From positions 1 through 46,756 of the forward strand of contig NC_014144.1 of the NCBI RefSeq assembly GCF_000253115.1: 46,756 bases of DNA, given 5' to 3'. This document shows positions 13,528-21,246 of the stretch, piece after piece (position 1 is the stretch's first letter; the number at the start of each line of letters is the position of its first letter). Both the position numbers and the translations under genes were made by a program. Below the pieces are notes generated by a model. That model saw only the letters and a list, made by a program, of their open reading frames with translations. It ran no database searches and was not told the DNA's origin. Source of the stretch: Thiomonas arsenitoxydans (GTDB taxonomy: Bacteria > Pseudomonadota > Gammaproteobacteria > Burkholderiales > Burkholderiaceae_C).

Positions 13528-14197
13528 TTGTGCGTCACCCTTTCGGGCCGGGCTGTCGTGCTGCGCATCGAGCCGGTCTGCGCCCGTCTCGCCCCTTGCG
13601 GGCTTCCATCCCTGACGCCTGCGCGCCGTAGGCGCTGCGCGCTGCGCTTGCCTCCTGGGGGACGGCTTGCACCCTCCCCCGCCGCGCGTTGCTTGGCCTC
13701 CCCCTAACTCCCGGACAGGTTGCCCCTGACCGGGCAGGGCGCTTGCGCGCCCCACAGACCTGAGCTGGCCCGCGCTGCGGGCAGGGGCGGGCTGGCCTGC
13801 GGCCTGCCCGCGTGGGTGCGGTGTGGCGGGTTCCATCGCCTGCGGGTGAATCTGCTTTTTGGAGCCGCCCAGCCTGCGGGATGCTTGCGGGCTGTTCGGG
13901 GTCGCCTGCGCCCGGCTTCGCCCGGCTGGTCTTGCACGGGGTCACGCCAGGCCGCAAGCGGCCCGCCCGGTGCGCTGCGCGCACCCGGCTCTGTCATGCC
14001 CCCCTGCAGCCCCTCTCGACGCCCGCAGCCCTGCGGGCGCGCATCCCTACGGCTTCCTGTGAGGCGGCTCCAAAAAGCAGATTTTTTCCCACCCACAGGA
14101 GGTCACACCATGAACCCACTCAACACCGCACCCACTCACGATACGGGCGTTCCCCCCGTACCCCCCGAGGGCTCACCAAAAAGCAGCGGGCAGGATG
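13528..14197 (+). repeat. Leader cassette copy A, 670 bp
   Basis: A GC-rich, hairpin-filled block that ends with a ribosome binding site (CAGGAGG), an ATG at 14110 and the first 28 or so codons of a protein. It is repeated at 43386-44055 with only about four mismatches and no gaps by eye, and its last 462 bp recur at 17203-17664. An inverted repeat with perfect 21-bp arms (13849-13869 and 14063-14083) encloses about 190 bp and ends 26 bp before the ATG. The region before the ATG has no convincing gene. It is best read as a mobile promoter/leader module. Confidence 0.9.
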
Positions 14198-15003
14198 GAA
14201 CGGACAGCACGGAGGCACGGCGGGCGCAGTTTGCCAGCAAGGCCGAGGCGCGCAAGGCGCGTTATGAGGCTAGGGCGGCAAAGATGGCCGCTTACTCCGA
14301 TGCGATGATGCGCGAATCAAACCGCATTGTCGAAAACATCCCGTTCGGCCAGCCCATCCTAGTAGGGCATCACTCCGAGCGCGGGCACCGGGCGCAGATC
14401 GCCCGCAGTCACCGGGCGATGGATCGGAGCTGCAAGGCGGCAAAGCTGGCCGAGTATTACCAGCGCAAGGCCGAGGGGGTCGGCGGGGCAGGCATATCGT
14501 CGGATGACCCGGACGCCATCGAGCAACTACGCGACAAGGCGCGCGGGCTGCAAGAGTGGCAAGACCGCGCCAAGAAGATCAATGCGCTGGTGCGAAAGAA
14601 CGACCGGGCGGGCATGGTTGCGCTGGGCCTGACTGATGCGCAGATTGCCGAAGTGTTCACGCCCGATTACATGGGCCGCGTCGGCATCCCCGCCTATTCG
14701 CTGCAGAACAACCTTGCGAACATCAAGCGCATCGAGCAACGCATCCATGAAATAGAGAAACGCCAGCAGCGCGCGGACGTGGAGCAGGCGGGGGCGGGTT
14801 ATGTCTATTTCGAGGACGTGGATGACAACCGCCTGGGGCTGCGCTTTCCCGGCAAACCCGACGCGCCCACGCGCGATCTGTTGAAGCGCCATGCGTTCAA
14901 GTGGAGCCCGACCCGTAACGCCTGGGTGCGGCACCTGAACAACGCCGGAATCTATGCGGCGCAGCAGGTACGCAAGGCGCTGGATGCGCAAGCCGGGGCT
15001 TGA
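14110..15003 (+). CDS. DUF3560-domain protein
   Basis: A 297-residue protein. Residues 1-28 are the proline-rich leader sequence shared with two other genes here (MNPLNTAPTHDTGVPPV...). A basic helical stretch follows, then the DUF3560 signature: IPFGQPILVGHHSERGHR at about 76-93 and further helices to about 170. The C-terminal 80 residues (YVYFEDVDDNRLGLRFPGKP...FKWSPTRNAWVRHLNN) form a separate module. DUF3560 proteins are common on conjugative plasmids and of unknown function. The start at 14110 is fixed by CAGGAGG. Confidence 0.8.
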   Translation: MNPLNTAPTHDTGVPPVPPEGSPKSSGQDGTDSTEARRAQFASKAEARKARYEARAAKMAAYSDAMMRESNRIVENIPFGQPILVGHHSERGHRAQIARSHRAMDRSCKAAKLAEYYQRKAEGVGGAGISSDDPDAIEQLRDKARGLQEWQDRAKKINALVRKNDRAGMVALGLTDAQIAEVFTPDYMGRVGIPAYSLQNNLANIKRIEQRIHEIEKRQQRADVEQAGAGYVYFEDVDDNRLGLRFPGKPDAPTRDLLKRHAFKWSPTRNAWVRHLNNAGIYAAQQVRKALDAQAGA

Positions 15004-15215
15004 TTGTGGGCGTGCGCTCTGGACAGGGTTTCGGGGCGCGCAAGCCTGCACGCGGGCTTTGCCCGCAGTGCGGGCGGCGCGGACTGACACAGTGGCGGGC
15101 GACGGCTACGGGCATGCTGCGCTGGTGTCAATACTGCCAGCACACCGAAGGGCCGGGCGCTTGGGACTTGTATTGCGCGGCCAAGGCCGCGAAGAAAACG
15201 GGACATAAAACATGA
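15000..15215 (+). CDS. Small zinc-ribbon protein (71 aa)
   Basis: A 71-residue protein with CPQCG and CQYC pairs 23 residues apart, a likely zinc ribbon. It starts at a TTG overlapping the stop of the DUF3560 gene, and its stop overlaps the methyltransferase ATG (ATGA). The three genes form one coupled operon. It might bind DNA beside the methyltransferase; that is inference. Confidence 0.6.
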   Translation: MIVGVRSGQGFGARKPARGLCPQCGRRGLTQWRATATGMLRWCQYCQHTEGPGAWDLYCAAKAAKKTGHKT

Positions 15216-16126
15216 AAGCGATTGATCTGTTTTCGGGCGCTGGCGGGTTCACCGAAGGCGCGCGGCAGGCCGGGGTTGAAGTCTGCTGGGCGGCGAACCA
15301 CTGGCCCGCCGCCGTGGCGTGCCACAGCGCGAACCACCCCGAGGCCGTGCATGCCTGCCAGGACTTAGAACAAGCCGACTGGCGGGCGGTTCCGGCGCAT
15401 GATGTGCTTATGGCGTCACCCGCCTGTCAGGGCCACAGCCCGGCACGAGGCAAAGAGCGCCCCCACCATGACGCGCTGCGCAGTACCGCATGGGCGGTCG
15501 TGGCCTGCGCCGAATACCACCGCAGCCCCGTTGTCATCGTTGAAAACGTCCCGGCCTTCACGGCATGGGCGCTTTACCCGGCTTGGTGCGACGCCATGTT
15601 TCGGCTGGGTTATGCCGTGGCCCCGCATCTGATCGACTCGGCAGATCATGGCGTGCCGCAACACCGCGAGCGCCTGTTTCTAATCTGTAGCTTGTCCAAG
15701 CATCCCCTGGAGCTGGACTTGCCGCGCCGGGCCTATGTCCCGGCCCGCGACATCATCGAATGGGACTTGCACCCGTGGGCCGAGATTGACGAACCGGGGC
15801 GCAGCGCGCACACGCTGCGCCGCATCGAGGCCGGACGACGCGCCTATGGCGCGCGGTTTCTGGCCCCGTACTACGGCAGCGGCAGCGGATTGACCGGGCG
15901 CAGCATCGACCGGCCTATCGGCACTCTCACCACCCGCGACCGCTGGGCCGTGATCGACGGGCCGCGCATGCGTATGTTGCAAGTCTCCGAGGCGCGCAAG
16001 GCAATGGGCTTTCGAGCCGACTACAAGCTACCGGCCCGCAAAAAAGAGGCCATGCACCTGCTTGGCAATGCCGTATGCCCGCCCGTGGCCGCTGATTTGC
16101 TGGCCGCGATTCGCGCGGCGGCTTGA
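15212..16126 (+). CDS. C5-cytosine DNA methyltransferase (orphan)
   Basis: A 304-residue enzyme that methylates cytosine at carbon 5. Motif I is AIDLFSGAGGF (residues 3-13). Motif IV is SPACQGHS, with the catalytic cysteine in PACQ rather than the usual PPCQ. Motif VI is VENVP, motif VIII QHRERLF and motif X LGNAVCPP. The target-recognition region (about 175-260) is short. No restriction enzyme gene is adjacent, so it is probably an orphan that shields the plasmid from host restriction on transfer. It overlaps the zinc-ribbon gene by ATGA. Confidence 0.92.
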   Translation: MKAIDLFSGAGGFTEGARQAGVEVCWAANHWPAAVACHSANHPEAVHACQDLEQADWRAVPAHDVLMASPACQGHSPARGKERPHHDALRSTAWAVVACAEYHRSPVVIVENVPAFTAWALYPAWCDAMFRLGYAVAPHLIDSADHGVPQHRERLFLICSLSKHPLELDLPRRAYVPARDIIEWDLHPWAEIDEPGRSAHTLRRIEAGRRAYGARFLAPYYGSGSGLTGRSIDRPIGTLTTRDRWAVIDGPRMRMLQVSEARKAMGFRADYKLPARKKEAMHLLGNAVCPPVAADLLAAIRAAA

Positions 16127-16136
16127 GGGGCGCGTC

Positions 16137-16433
16137 ATGGTGTACGACATCACCCAGCAACGCTACATCGACGGCAACGGCCAACCCATCGACCCGCCGG
16201 CATTGAGCCTGAACGTGGGCATTGAACCAAGCTGGTTCGTGCGTGATTTCGAGGGCTTCTTTCAATCGAGCGAGAGCCAAGCCGGGCCGTGGCGCTTCTA
16301 TCTGGCCGGGTTTGCGGGCGACAGCGCCCGTGCGCTGCGCTACGACCGCACCTATGAGTATGTGCCCATCGACAGCCGGGATCGGGTTTTGATCGGCGGG
16401 CGCTGGTGGAGCCGGGCGCACTGGTGCCATTGA
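16137..16433 (+). CDS. Unknown protein (98 aa)
   Basis: A 98-residue aromatic-rich soluble protein (MVYDITQQRYIDGNGQ...IGGRWWSRAHWCH) that I do not recognise. It begins 10 bp after the methyltransferase stop and ends the operon. A strong hairpin follows at 16441-16468. Confidence 0.6.
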   Translation: MVYDITQQRYIDGNGQPIDPPALSLNVGIEPSWFVRDFEGFFQSSESQAGPWRFYLAGFAGDSARALRYDRTYEYVPIDSRDRVLIGGRWWSRAHWCH

Positions 16434-16440
16434 CCGGGCG

Positions 16441-16468
16441 GGCAGGGGGCGGCAAGCGGCCCCCTGCC
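16441..16468 (+). terminator. Hairpin after methyltransferase operon
   Basis: Perfect 10-bp arms GGCAGGGGGC and GCCCCCTGCC with an 8-base loop, 7 bp after the last gene. There is no T-run, so termination is probable but not certain. Confidence 0.55.
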
Positions 16469-16470
16469 GA

Positions 16471-16632
16471 TCCAGGCGCTTCGCGCGGGTTGGCCGTGGG
16501 CGCGAAGCGCGCCAGTCTTTGGGGTGGAGGCTCAATAGGGGCAGCAGGCCCGCCGTGCGCTGCTCGGCCTCGCTTAGCTCGGCGCTGCGCTGCTCCTATG
16601 GGCCTGCACCCCCTAGCCGCATGGCTTACCCC
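16471..16632. repeat. Duplicated 160-bp block, copy 1
   Basis: Nearly identical to 17018-17180 (547-bp offset). Both contain TTTGGGGTGGAGGCTCAATA and the imperfect palindrome TCTTTGGGGTGG...ATGGCTTACCCC. No gene is evident. Confidence 0.85.
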
Positions 16633-16641
16633 AAAGCCCTG

Positions 16642-16776
16642 CCCGGACAGGTTGCCCCTGACCGGGCAGGGCGCTTGCGCGCCCCACAGACCTGAGCTGG
16701 CCCGCGGCCTGCCCGCGTGGGTGCGGTGTGGCGGGTTCCATCGCCTGCGGGTGAATCTGCTTTTTGGAGCCGCCCA
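16642..16776 (+). repeat. Partial leader cassette copy D
   Basis: Matches the middle of leader copy A (from about 13710) with one internal deletion of roughly 27 bp. It stops just after the left arm of the 21-bp inverted repeat. The right arm, ribosome binding site and start codon are missing, so it is a broken copy. Confidence 0.8.
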
Positions 16777-16823
16777 TGCCCGACGACTGAACCCCCGCAT
16801 TGCCCATCCAACCGACGCCGGAA

Positions 16824-16908
16824 CGCAAACGGCCCGCAGCTTGGGGCTGCGGGCCGTTTGCGGGAGAGAATCCAAATCTGGAAGCGGGAACTTCTGCTTT
16901 GGATTCTC
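16824..16908. repeat. Two perfect hairpins between duplicated blocks
   Basis: First hairpin: 17-bp arms at 16824-16840 and 16846-16862 with a 5-base loop. Second hairpin: GAGAATCCAAA at 16866-16876 and its exact complement at 16898-16908. They sit in the 385 bp that separates the two copies of the 160-bp block and have no gene around them. They could be a terminator pair or the remnant of a small element. Confidence 0.7.
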
Positions 16909-17017
16909 CGATCCGACGGATCGCCTGTCAAGGCCTGTCAAGCGCGACAGGGCACCGCCTCGTGTCAGCGCCCGCGTCAGGAATGGCGGCGCGCGTGCCG
17001 CCGAACGCCTATGGTCA

Positions 17018-17180
17018 TCCAGGCGCTTCGCGCGGGTTGACCGTGGGCGCGAAGCGCGCCAGTCTTTGGGGTGGAGGCTCAATAGGGGCAGCAGGCCCGC
17101 CGTGCGCTGCTCGGCCTCGCTTTGCTCGGCGCTGCGCTGCTCCTATGGGCCTGCACCCCCTAGCCGCATGGCTTACCCCC
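17018..17180. repeat. Duplicated 160-bp block, copy 2
   Basis: Second copy of 16471-16632 with one or two base changes. It runs directly into leader copy B at 17203. The arrangement block-leader-spacer-block-leader looks like a partial tandem duplication. Confidence 0.85.
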
Positions 17181-17202
17181 AATGGCCCCGCTGCTGCGCA
17201 GC

Positions 17203-17664
17203 CGGGCAGGGCGCTTGCGCGCCCCACAGACCTGAGCTGGCCCGCGCTGCGGGCAGGGGCGGGCTGGCCTGCGGCCTGCCCGCGTGGGTGCGGTGTGGCG
17301 GGTTCCATCGCCTGCGGGTGAATCTGCTTTTTGGAGCCGCCCAGCCTGCGGGATGCTTGCGGGCTGTTCGGGGTCGCCTGCGCCCGGCTTCGCCCGGCTG
17401 GTCTTGCACGGGGTCACGCCAGGCCGCAAGCGGCCCGCCCGGTGCGCTGCGCGCACCCGGCTCTGTCATGCCCCCCTGCAGCCCCTCTCGACGCCCGCAG
17501 CCCTGCGGGCGCGCATCCCTACGGCTTCCTGTGAGGCGGCTCCAAAAAGCAGATTTTTTCCCACCCACAGGAGGTCACACCATGAACCCACTCAACACCG
17601 CACCCACTCACGATACGGGCGTTCCCCCCGTACCCCCCGAGGACTCACCAAAAAGCAGCGGGCA
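17203..17664 (+). repeat. Leader cassette copy B, 462 bp
   Basis: Corresponds to the last 462 bp of leader copy A (constant offset 3,472). It includes both arms of the 21-bp inverted repeat (17321-17341 and 17535-17555), the CAGGAGG site and the ATG at 17582. Homology stops within the coding part at 17664, exactly before a stop codon. Confidence 0.9.
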
Positions 17665-17668
17665 CTGA
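17582..17668 (+). CDS. Orphan leader peptide (28 aa)
   Basis: The shared proline-rich N-terminus MNPLNTAPTHDTGVPPVPPE with eight more residues, then a TGA. It is an 'empty' version of the leader cassette: the same start and codons begin full-length proteins at 14110 and 43968. It may be translated only to deliver ribosomes to the DUF932 gene 80 bp downstream, or be a recombination leftover. Confidence 0.6.
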   Translation: MNPLNTAPTHDTGVPPVPPEDSPKSSGH

Positions 17669-17748
17669 AAGGAGGATCACCACCACGACACCGAGCGAGT
17701 TTTTCAGACCACAACAAACAACCCACTATTGAACTGAAAGGAATCACC

Positions 17749-18573
17749 ATGTTGGCATCCCGTTTTTCTGGCTTTTCCCCGTCTGTGCGCTCACAAACCG
17801 CACTCACCGACGACCAAATCCGCCGCGTCGCCCCGTCGATCTTCGCCGAGGCCGCGCACGAATCGCGCTCGCAGCGTTACACCTACATTCCCACCATCAC
17901 CGTGCTGGACGGACTGCGCAAAGAGGGCTTTGAGCCGTTCTATGCCTGCCAGACCCGCGTGCGGGTGGACGACCGCCGCGAAACCACCAAGCACATGATG
18001 CGCCTGCGCCGAGCGGGTGAGCAGGGCGCGCGGCAGGCCAACGAGGTGATTTTGCTGAACTCCCACGACGGCACGAGCAGCTATCAGATGCTCGCCGGAG
18101 TGTTCCGCTTTGTCTGCAGCAATGGCATGGTGTGCGGCGATGTCGTTGACGAAATCCGCGTGCCGCATAAGGGCAACGTGGTGCAGGAGGTCATCGAGGG
18201 CGCTTTTCGCGTGGTCGATGGCTTCGCCCAGGTGGACAGTGCGCGCGAAGGCATGCAAGCCATCGGCTTGTCCCGTGATGCGCAGCATGCGCTCGCAGAA
18301 TCCGCCCTTGTGCTGCGCTATGACGAGGCCAACGGCCCGGCCCCCGTGACGCCCGCGCAGGTGTTGGAGGCCCGGCGCTTCGATGATCGCGCCGATGATC
18401 TGTGGACGACTTTTAACCGGGTGCAAGAAAACCTAGTGCGGGGCGGGCAAGCTGGACGCAACCGCGCCGGACGCCGCGCCACGACCCGCGAAGTCACCGG
18501 CATCGACCAGGGGGTGAAACTCAATCGGGCGCTTTGGGTTCTGGCCGAGCGCATGCGCGAAATTCTCGGATGA
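17749..18573 (+). CDS. DUF932-domain protein
   Basis: A 274-residue protein with the DUF932 pattern: YTYIPTITVLDGLRKEGFEPFYACQTRVR near residue 44, HMMRLRR (about 82), LLNSHDGTSSYQMLAGVFRFVCSNGM (about 103-128) and RVPHKGN (about 140). These proteins are common on conjugative plasmids and phages, often near transfer leading regions; their function is unknown. The ATG at 17749 has AAAGGAA upstream, preceded by CCCACTATTGAA, a leader also found before ssb. Confidence 0.85.
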   Translation: MLASRFSGFSPSVRSQTALTDDQIRRVAPSIFAEAAHESRSQRYTYIPTITVLDGLRKEGFEPFYACQTRVRVDDRRETTKHMMRLRRAGEQGARQANEVILLNSHDGTSSYQMLAGVFRFVCSNGMVCGDVVDEIRVPHKGNVVQEVIEGAFRVVDGFAQVDSAREGMQAIGLSRDAQHALAESALVLRYDEANGPAPVTPAQVLEARRFDDRADDLWTTFNRVQENLVRGGQAGRNRAGRRATTREVTGIDQGVKLNRALWVLAERMREILG

Positions 18574-18579
18574 CGCGCC

Positions 18580-18604
18580 GAGCGGGGTCGTTCTGGCCCC
18601 GCTC
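18580..18604 (+). terminator. Hairpin after DUF932 gene
   Basis: Perfect arms GAGCGGGG and CCCCGCTC around a 9-base loop, 6 bp after the DUF932 stop. There is no T-run. Site 3 of the KorB-like palindromes follows at 18623. Confidence 0.55.
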
Positions 18605-18622
18605 TACATTCGCGCCGCAGGC

Positions 18623-18636
18623 TTTAGCAGGCTAAA
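18623..18636. promoter_or_regulatory. KorB-like operator, site 3
   Basis: TTTAGCAGGCTAAA within GCTTTAGCAGGCTAAAGC, between the DUF932 gene and the serine recombinase. Confidence 0.75.
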
Positions 18637-18737
18637 GCCTGCGGCAAACCCTGCGGCCCTCCCGCTGGTCGGGTCGCTTCGTGCGGCTTCGCCGTGTTCT
18701 GGATCGCCCTGCGCTTGCGCTTCGGGCTGGTTTGCGC

Positions 18738-18872
18738 CTTCTCGATAACGATCATTTTTGAGAAGTGCCGGGCTCGGCCCGGTCGATGACCATAAAACAA
18801 CAACCTGCAATTCTCGATTGCCGTTCTTGATTGATCTTCTCGAATTCCCTATACTGGATTTATTTCGAGAAG
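18738..18872. promoter_or_regulatory. Candidate res site of the plasmid serine recombinase
   Basis: Three groups of TTCTCGA-type half sites precede the recombinase gene. CTTCTCGA...TTGAGAAG at 18738-18765 is 28 bp, the size of a resolvase crossover subsite. TTCTCGATTG is at 18811. CTTCTCGAA...TTCGAGAAG at 18836-18872 spans 37 bp. The graded lengths fit subsites I to III, with the promoter (TATACT near 18850) inside the last, giving autoregulation. Confidence 0.72.
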
Positions 18873-18879
18873 GTTTTGC

Positions 18880-19452
18880 ATGTTGATCGGTTATGCGCGG
18901 GTTTCTACGGTGGATCAACGTCTGGATCTGCAGCGCGCCGCTTTGTCGGCGGCGGGCTGTGAGCGGATATTCGAGGATCAGGCCGGTGGCGCTTGCGCGA
19001 ACCGGCCCGGTTTGGCCCTGGCGCTCGATGTGCTGCGCGAGGGGGATGTGCTGGTGGTCTGGAAGCTGGATCGGCTGGGGCGTAGTGTGGCGCAGCTCGT
19101 TGATTTCGTCGAACGCCTGCAGGGCAGGGGGGTGCAGTTCCGCAGCCTGACCGATGCCATCGACACGACGACTGCAGCGGGGCGGTTCTTTTTTCATGTC
19201 ATGGCGAGCTTGGCGCAGATGGAGCGGGAGTTAATCGCCGAGCGCACGCGCGCCGGTTTAGAAGCGGCCCGCTTACGCGGGCGGGTCGGCGGTAGGCGTC
19301 GGTCGATGACCCCGGCCAAGATCGAGGCCGCGCGCAAGCTGCTGGCCGCTGGCACGGCTCCCCGCGAGGTCGCCGCCAGCTTGGGGGTGTCGGTGCCGAC
19401 ACTGTATCGCTGGGTGCCGGGCGGCATTGGATCGACTGGAGGTGTGACATGA
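18880..19452 (+). CDS. Serine recombinase (plasmid resolvase)
   Basis: A 190-residue resolvase/invertase-family protein with the nucleophile in MLIGYARVSTVDQ (Ser9). It also has VVWKLDRLGRSVAQL and QMERELIAERTRAGL, and a C-terminal helix-turn-helix (TAPREVAASLGVSVPTLYRW). The upstream half-site array suggests it resolves plasmid multimers rather than moving a transposon, since no transposase or terminal repeats are near. It overlaps the next gene by ATGA. Confidence 0.9.
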   Translation: MLIGYARVSTVDQRLDLQRAALSAAGCERIFEDQAGGACANRPGLALALDVLREGDVLVVWKLDRLGRSVAQLVDFVERLQGRGVQFRSLTDAIDTTTAAGRFFFHVMASLAQMERELIAERTRAGLEAARLRGRVGGRRRSMTPAKIEAARKLLAAGTAPREVAASLGVSVPTLYRWVPGGIGSTGGVT

Positions 19453-19817
19453 AGCGCGTTTTGCTTTTTCTGTTGTGGTTGGTGTTGCAGATCGGCTGGG
19501 GCCTGTTCATGCTGCTGCGCTGGGCGCTGCTGCCTTTAATGGCCCTTGTGGGGGGATTTGTTTATGTGATCTGTGGCCTAGGGGCGATCATCAGCTTGAT
19601 CGGGACGCTGATTGTTGCCGTGGTCTTGCACGGCCCCGATCCCTGGGCCTGGGTGGGGCCGCTGCTGCTGACCTGCGGGTTTCTGTTCGGTATGGTGGCT
19701 TATCTCGGTGTTTGTTTTGTGGTCGATCCGTCGATGTCGGGCTGGCTGGTGCCGCGCTTCTATGCGGATGTCCCTTTTCGCCGTCATCGGACTGATCCTT
19801 CGGAGTATTTGCAATGA
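19449..19817 (+). CDS. Membrane protein (122 aa)
   Basis: A 122-residue protein with three or four hydrophobic helices (about 4-24, 26-62 and 67-93) and a short polar tail. It is coupled to the recombinase gene by ATGA overlap and to the next gene in the same way. Family and role not recognised. Confidence 0.65.
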   Translation: MKRVLLFLLWLVLQIGWGLFMLLRWALLPLMALVGGFVYVICGLGAIISLIGTLIVAVVLHGPDPWAWVGPLLLTCGFLFGMVAYLGVCFVVDPSMSGWLVPRFYADVPFRRHRTDPSEYLQ

Positions 19818-19999
19818 ACGTGTCCTTTCCTGTGGAACTGACCGATAGCCAGGCGCTGGCCTTGGCTCAGTTCGTCAAGCGCGTGGGCTGGCAAGAATTC
19901 CGGGCCTGCGCTGTGGATGATGATGAGGCTTACGCCATCCGTTCCGCTGTTGACCAGGTGCGGCGTGCGCTGGCTGAACAGGGCTACTCACCCCGCTGA
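19814..19999 (+). CDS. Unknown small acidic protein (61 aa)
   Basis: A 61-residue soluble helical protein (FPVELTDSQALALAQFVKRVGWQEFR...ALAEQGYSPR). Short proteins of this pattern are common on proteobacterial plasmids, but I know no function. ATGA overlap with the membrane protein; the last gene of this operon before a terminator. Confidence 0.65.
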   Translation: MNVSFPVELTDSQALALAQFVKRVGWQEFRACAVDDDEAYAIRSAVDQVRRALAEQGYSPR

Positions 20000-20073
20000 T
20001 CGGGCCTTGAGCTATGCTTGTAAGGCTGAGCTTCGGCTTGGCTTTTCAATAGTGGGGAGAAATCCCTTTAGAT

Positions 20074-20107
20074 GCCGCTCCGTATTCCGGGGCGGCTTTT
20101 TTTTGTC
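20074..20107 (+). terminator. Rho-independent terminator
   Basis: GCCGCTCC and GGGGCGGC (one G-T pair) with a 7-base loop, followed by eight Ts. It ends the recombinase operon. Confidence 0.85.
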
Positions 20108-20221
20108 TGTTCGGCTGATCTGTTTTTATTATTCTGTGAATGATGCGGCTGTTTTAATGGGGTCGCATTATCGTTTTTAATTGAATCATGCGGCAGCTTT
20201 TCAAACCCTGAAACGCTTGGG

Positions 20222-20340
20222 CGTGTCCCCTACGGGGCCGGGCTTTCGTGCTGCGCATCGAGCCAAACATAAAGCCGTTTGTCTCGACCCTTCGGGCTTC
20301 AATCCCTCACGCTCTAGGCGCTACGCGCAGGGCTAGACGG
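20222..20340 (+). repeat. Diverged leader cassette before ssb
   Basis: This stretch follows the 5' end of leader copy A in order: GGGCCGGGCT, TCGTGCTGCGCATCGAGCC, GTCTCG, CTTGCGGGCTTC-like and CTAGGCGCTACGCGC. It has many substitutions and no 3' half. The whole interval 20108-20734 has no convincing gene. Its second half is AT-rich and holds the ssb promoter region. Confidence 0.6.
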
Positions 20341-20640
20341 CAACGACAAACAAGAGCAGGCGCAAGGGTATCGCACTAACAAGCGGCCCTCTCCAATCGT
20401 TGCGGTGAGCGCGCTCGACTGGCATCCAGGTATTCCCCCTTCAATTCGCTGGCCGCGCGGCCAGACGTTACACGGCCTTGTCTCGCTGCGCGAGCCATCC
20501 CCTGCGATTACTCGGGGCACGGCCTTGCGGTATTCCACCTTTTACTGCGGGCTTTGTAATAGGGTGGTTTGCAAGGAGCGTGCCATTATCAATATAGGGC
20601 GGTTTGCGTGGTTACATACTATTGCACATTATGCGAGTTT

Positions 20641-20657
20641 AGGGGTTGTTTTATACC
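20641..20657 (+). promoter_or_regulatory. Shared promoter-like element before ssb
   Basis: AGGGGTTGTTTTATACC, found with one change (AGGGGTTGTGTTATACC) at 46434-46450 before the parA operon. Both lie about 95-100 bp before the ATG of a gene whose leader contains CACTATTGAAAGGA. It contains a plausible -10 (TTATAC). Its role is inferred only from repetition. Confidence 0.5.
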
Positions 20658-20734
20658 CCCATTCAATTATAATTATTCCATGTCGCAAGGATATGCGGCA
20701 TCAACCAAAAACCCACTATTGAAAGGACTTTATC

Positions 20735-21196
20735 ATGGCTTCCCTCAACCGCGTTGATTTGATCGGCAACATCGGCCAAGACATCGAGCTGCGCTATATG
20801 CCCGATGGTTCCGCCGTCGCCAATATCTCCCTTGCCACCACTGCCAAATGGAAAGGCAATAACGGGCAGTTGCAGGAGCGCACGGAATGGCACCGCCTTG
20901 TGTGCTACGGCAAGACCGCCGAGCTGGCCGCCGAGTATCTGCAAAAAGGTTCACAGGTCTTTTTCAGCGGACGCCTGCAAACGCGCAAATGGGAAAAGGA
21001 AGGCGAAGCCCACTATTCGACCGAGATTGTCGTGCAGGAAATGCAATTCCTCGGCGCGAACCGCAAAGGCGCAGCCGCACAAGCACCCGAAGCGACACCC
21101 GAAGCGACACCGCCCGCAGCCGCCAAAAACGCACGCAGGGCCAAACCCGCACCGAAGCAGAGCGCCGATATTCCCGAAAGTGACGTGCCCTATTAA
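20735..21196 (+). CDS. ssb: Single-stranded DNA-binding protein
   Basis: A 153-residue SSB. The OB fold covers residues 1-110 ([34 protein letters not shown]...[31 protein letters not shown]). A linker rich in Ala/Pro/Lys follows, and the acidic tip is ESDVPY instead of the usual DDDIPF. Plasmid SSBs coat the incoming strand during conjugation and can dampen the SOS response. Its place in the region predicted to enter first fits that use. GAAAGGA precedes the ATG. Confidence 0.95.
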   Translation: MASLNRVDLIGNIGQDIELRYMPDGSAVANISLATTAKWKGNNGQLQERTEWHRLVCYGKTAELAAEYLQKGSQVFFSGRLQTRKWEKEGEAHYSTEIVVQEMQFLGANRKGAAAQAPEATPEATPPAAAKNARRAKPAPKQSADIPESDVPY

Positions 21197-21204
21197 TTGA
21201 CCCA

Positions 21205-21222
21205 GGCCGGGGCAACCCGGCC
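21205..21222 (+). terminator. Hairpin after ssb
   Basis: Arms GGCCGGG and CCCGGCC with loop GCAA, 9 bp after the ssb stop and without a T-run. It may attenuate or protect the transcript rather than end it, since more genes follow at once. Confidence 0.45.
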
Positions 21223-21246
21223 CGCCAACCCCCATAAGGAGCCGCC

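Noticed and set aside
13720..14109. Long open frames across the leader cassettes on both strands
   Set aside because: The frames are long only because the block is very GC-rich and lacks stops. The same block keeps frames open in several directions, has hairpins throughout and no matching ribosome binding sites. Only the frame starting at the shared ATG is supported.
16777..17017. Integron-type attC site
   Set aside because: The hairpins have short loops and perfect arms without the R/L box spacing of attC, and no integrase or cassette structure is present.
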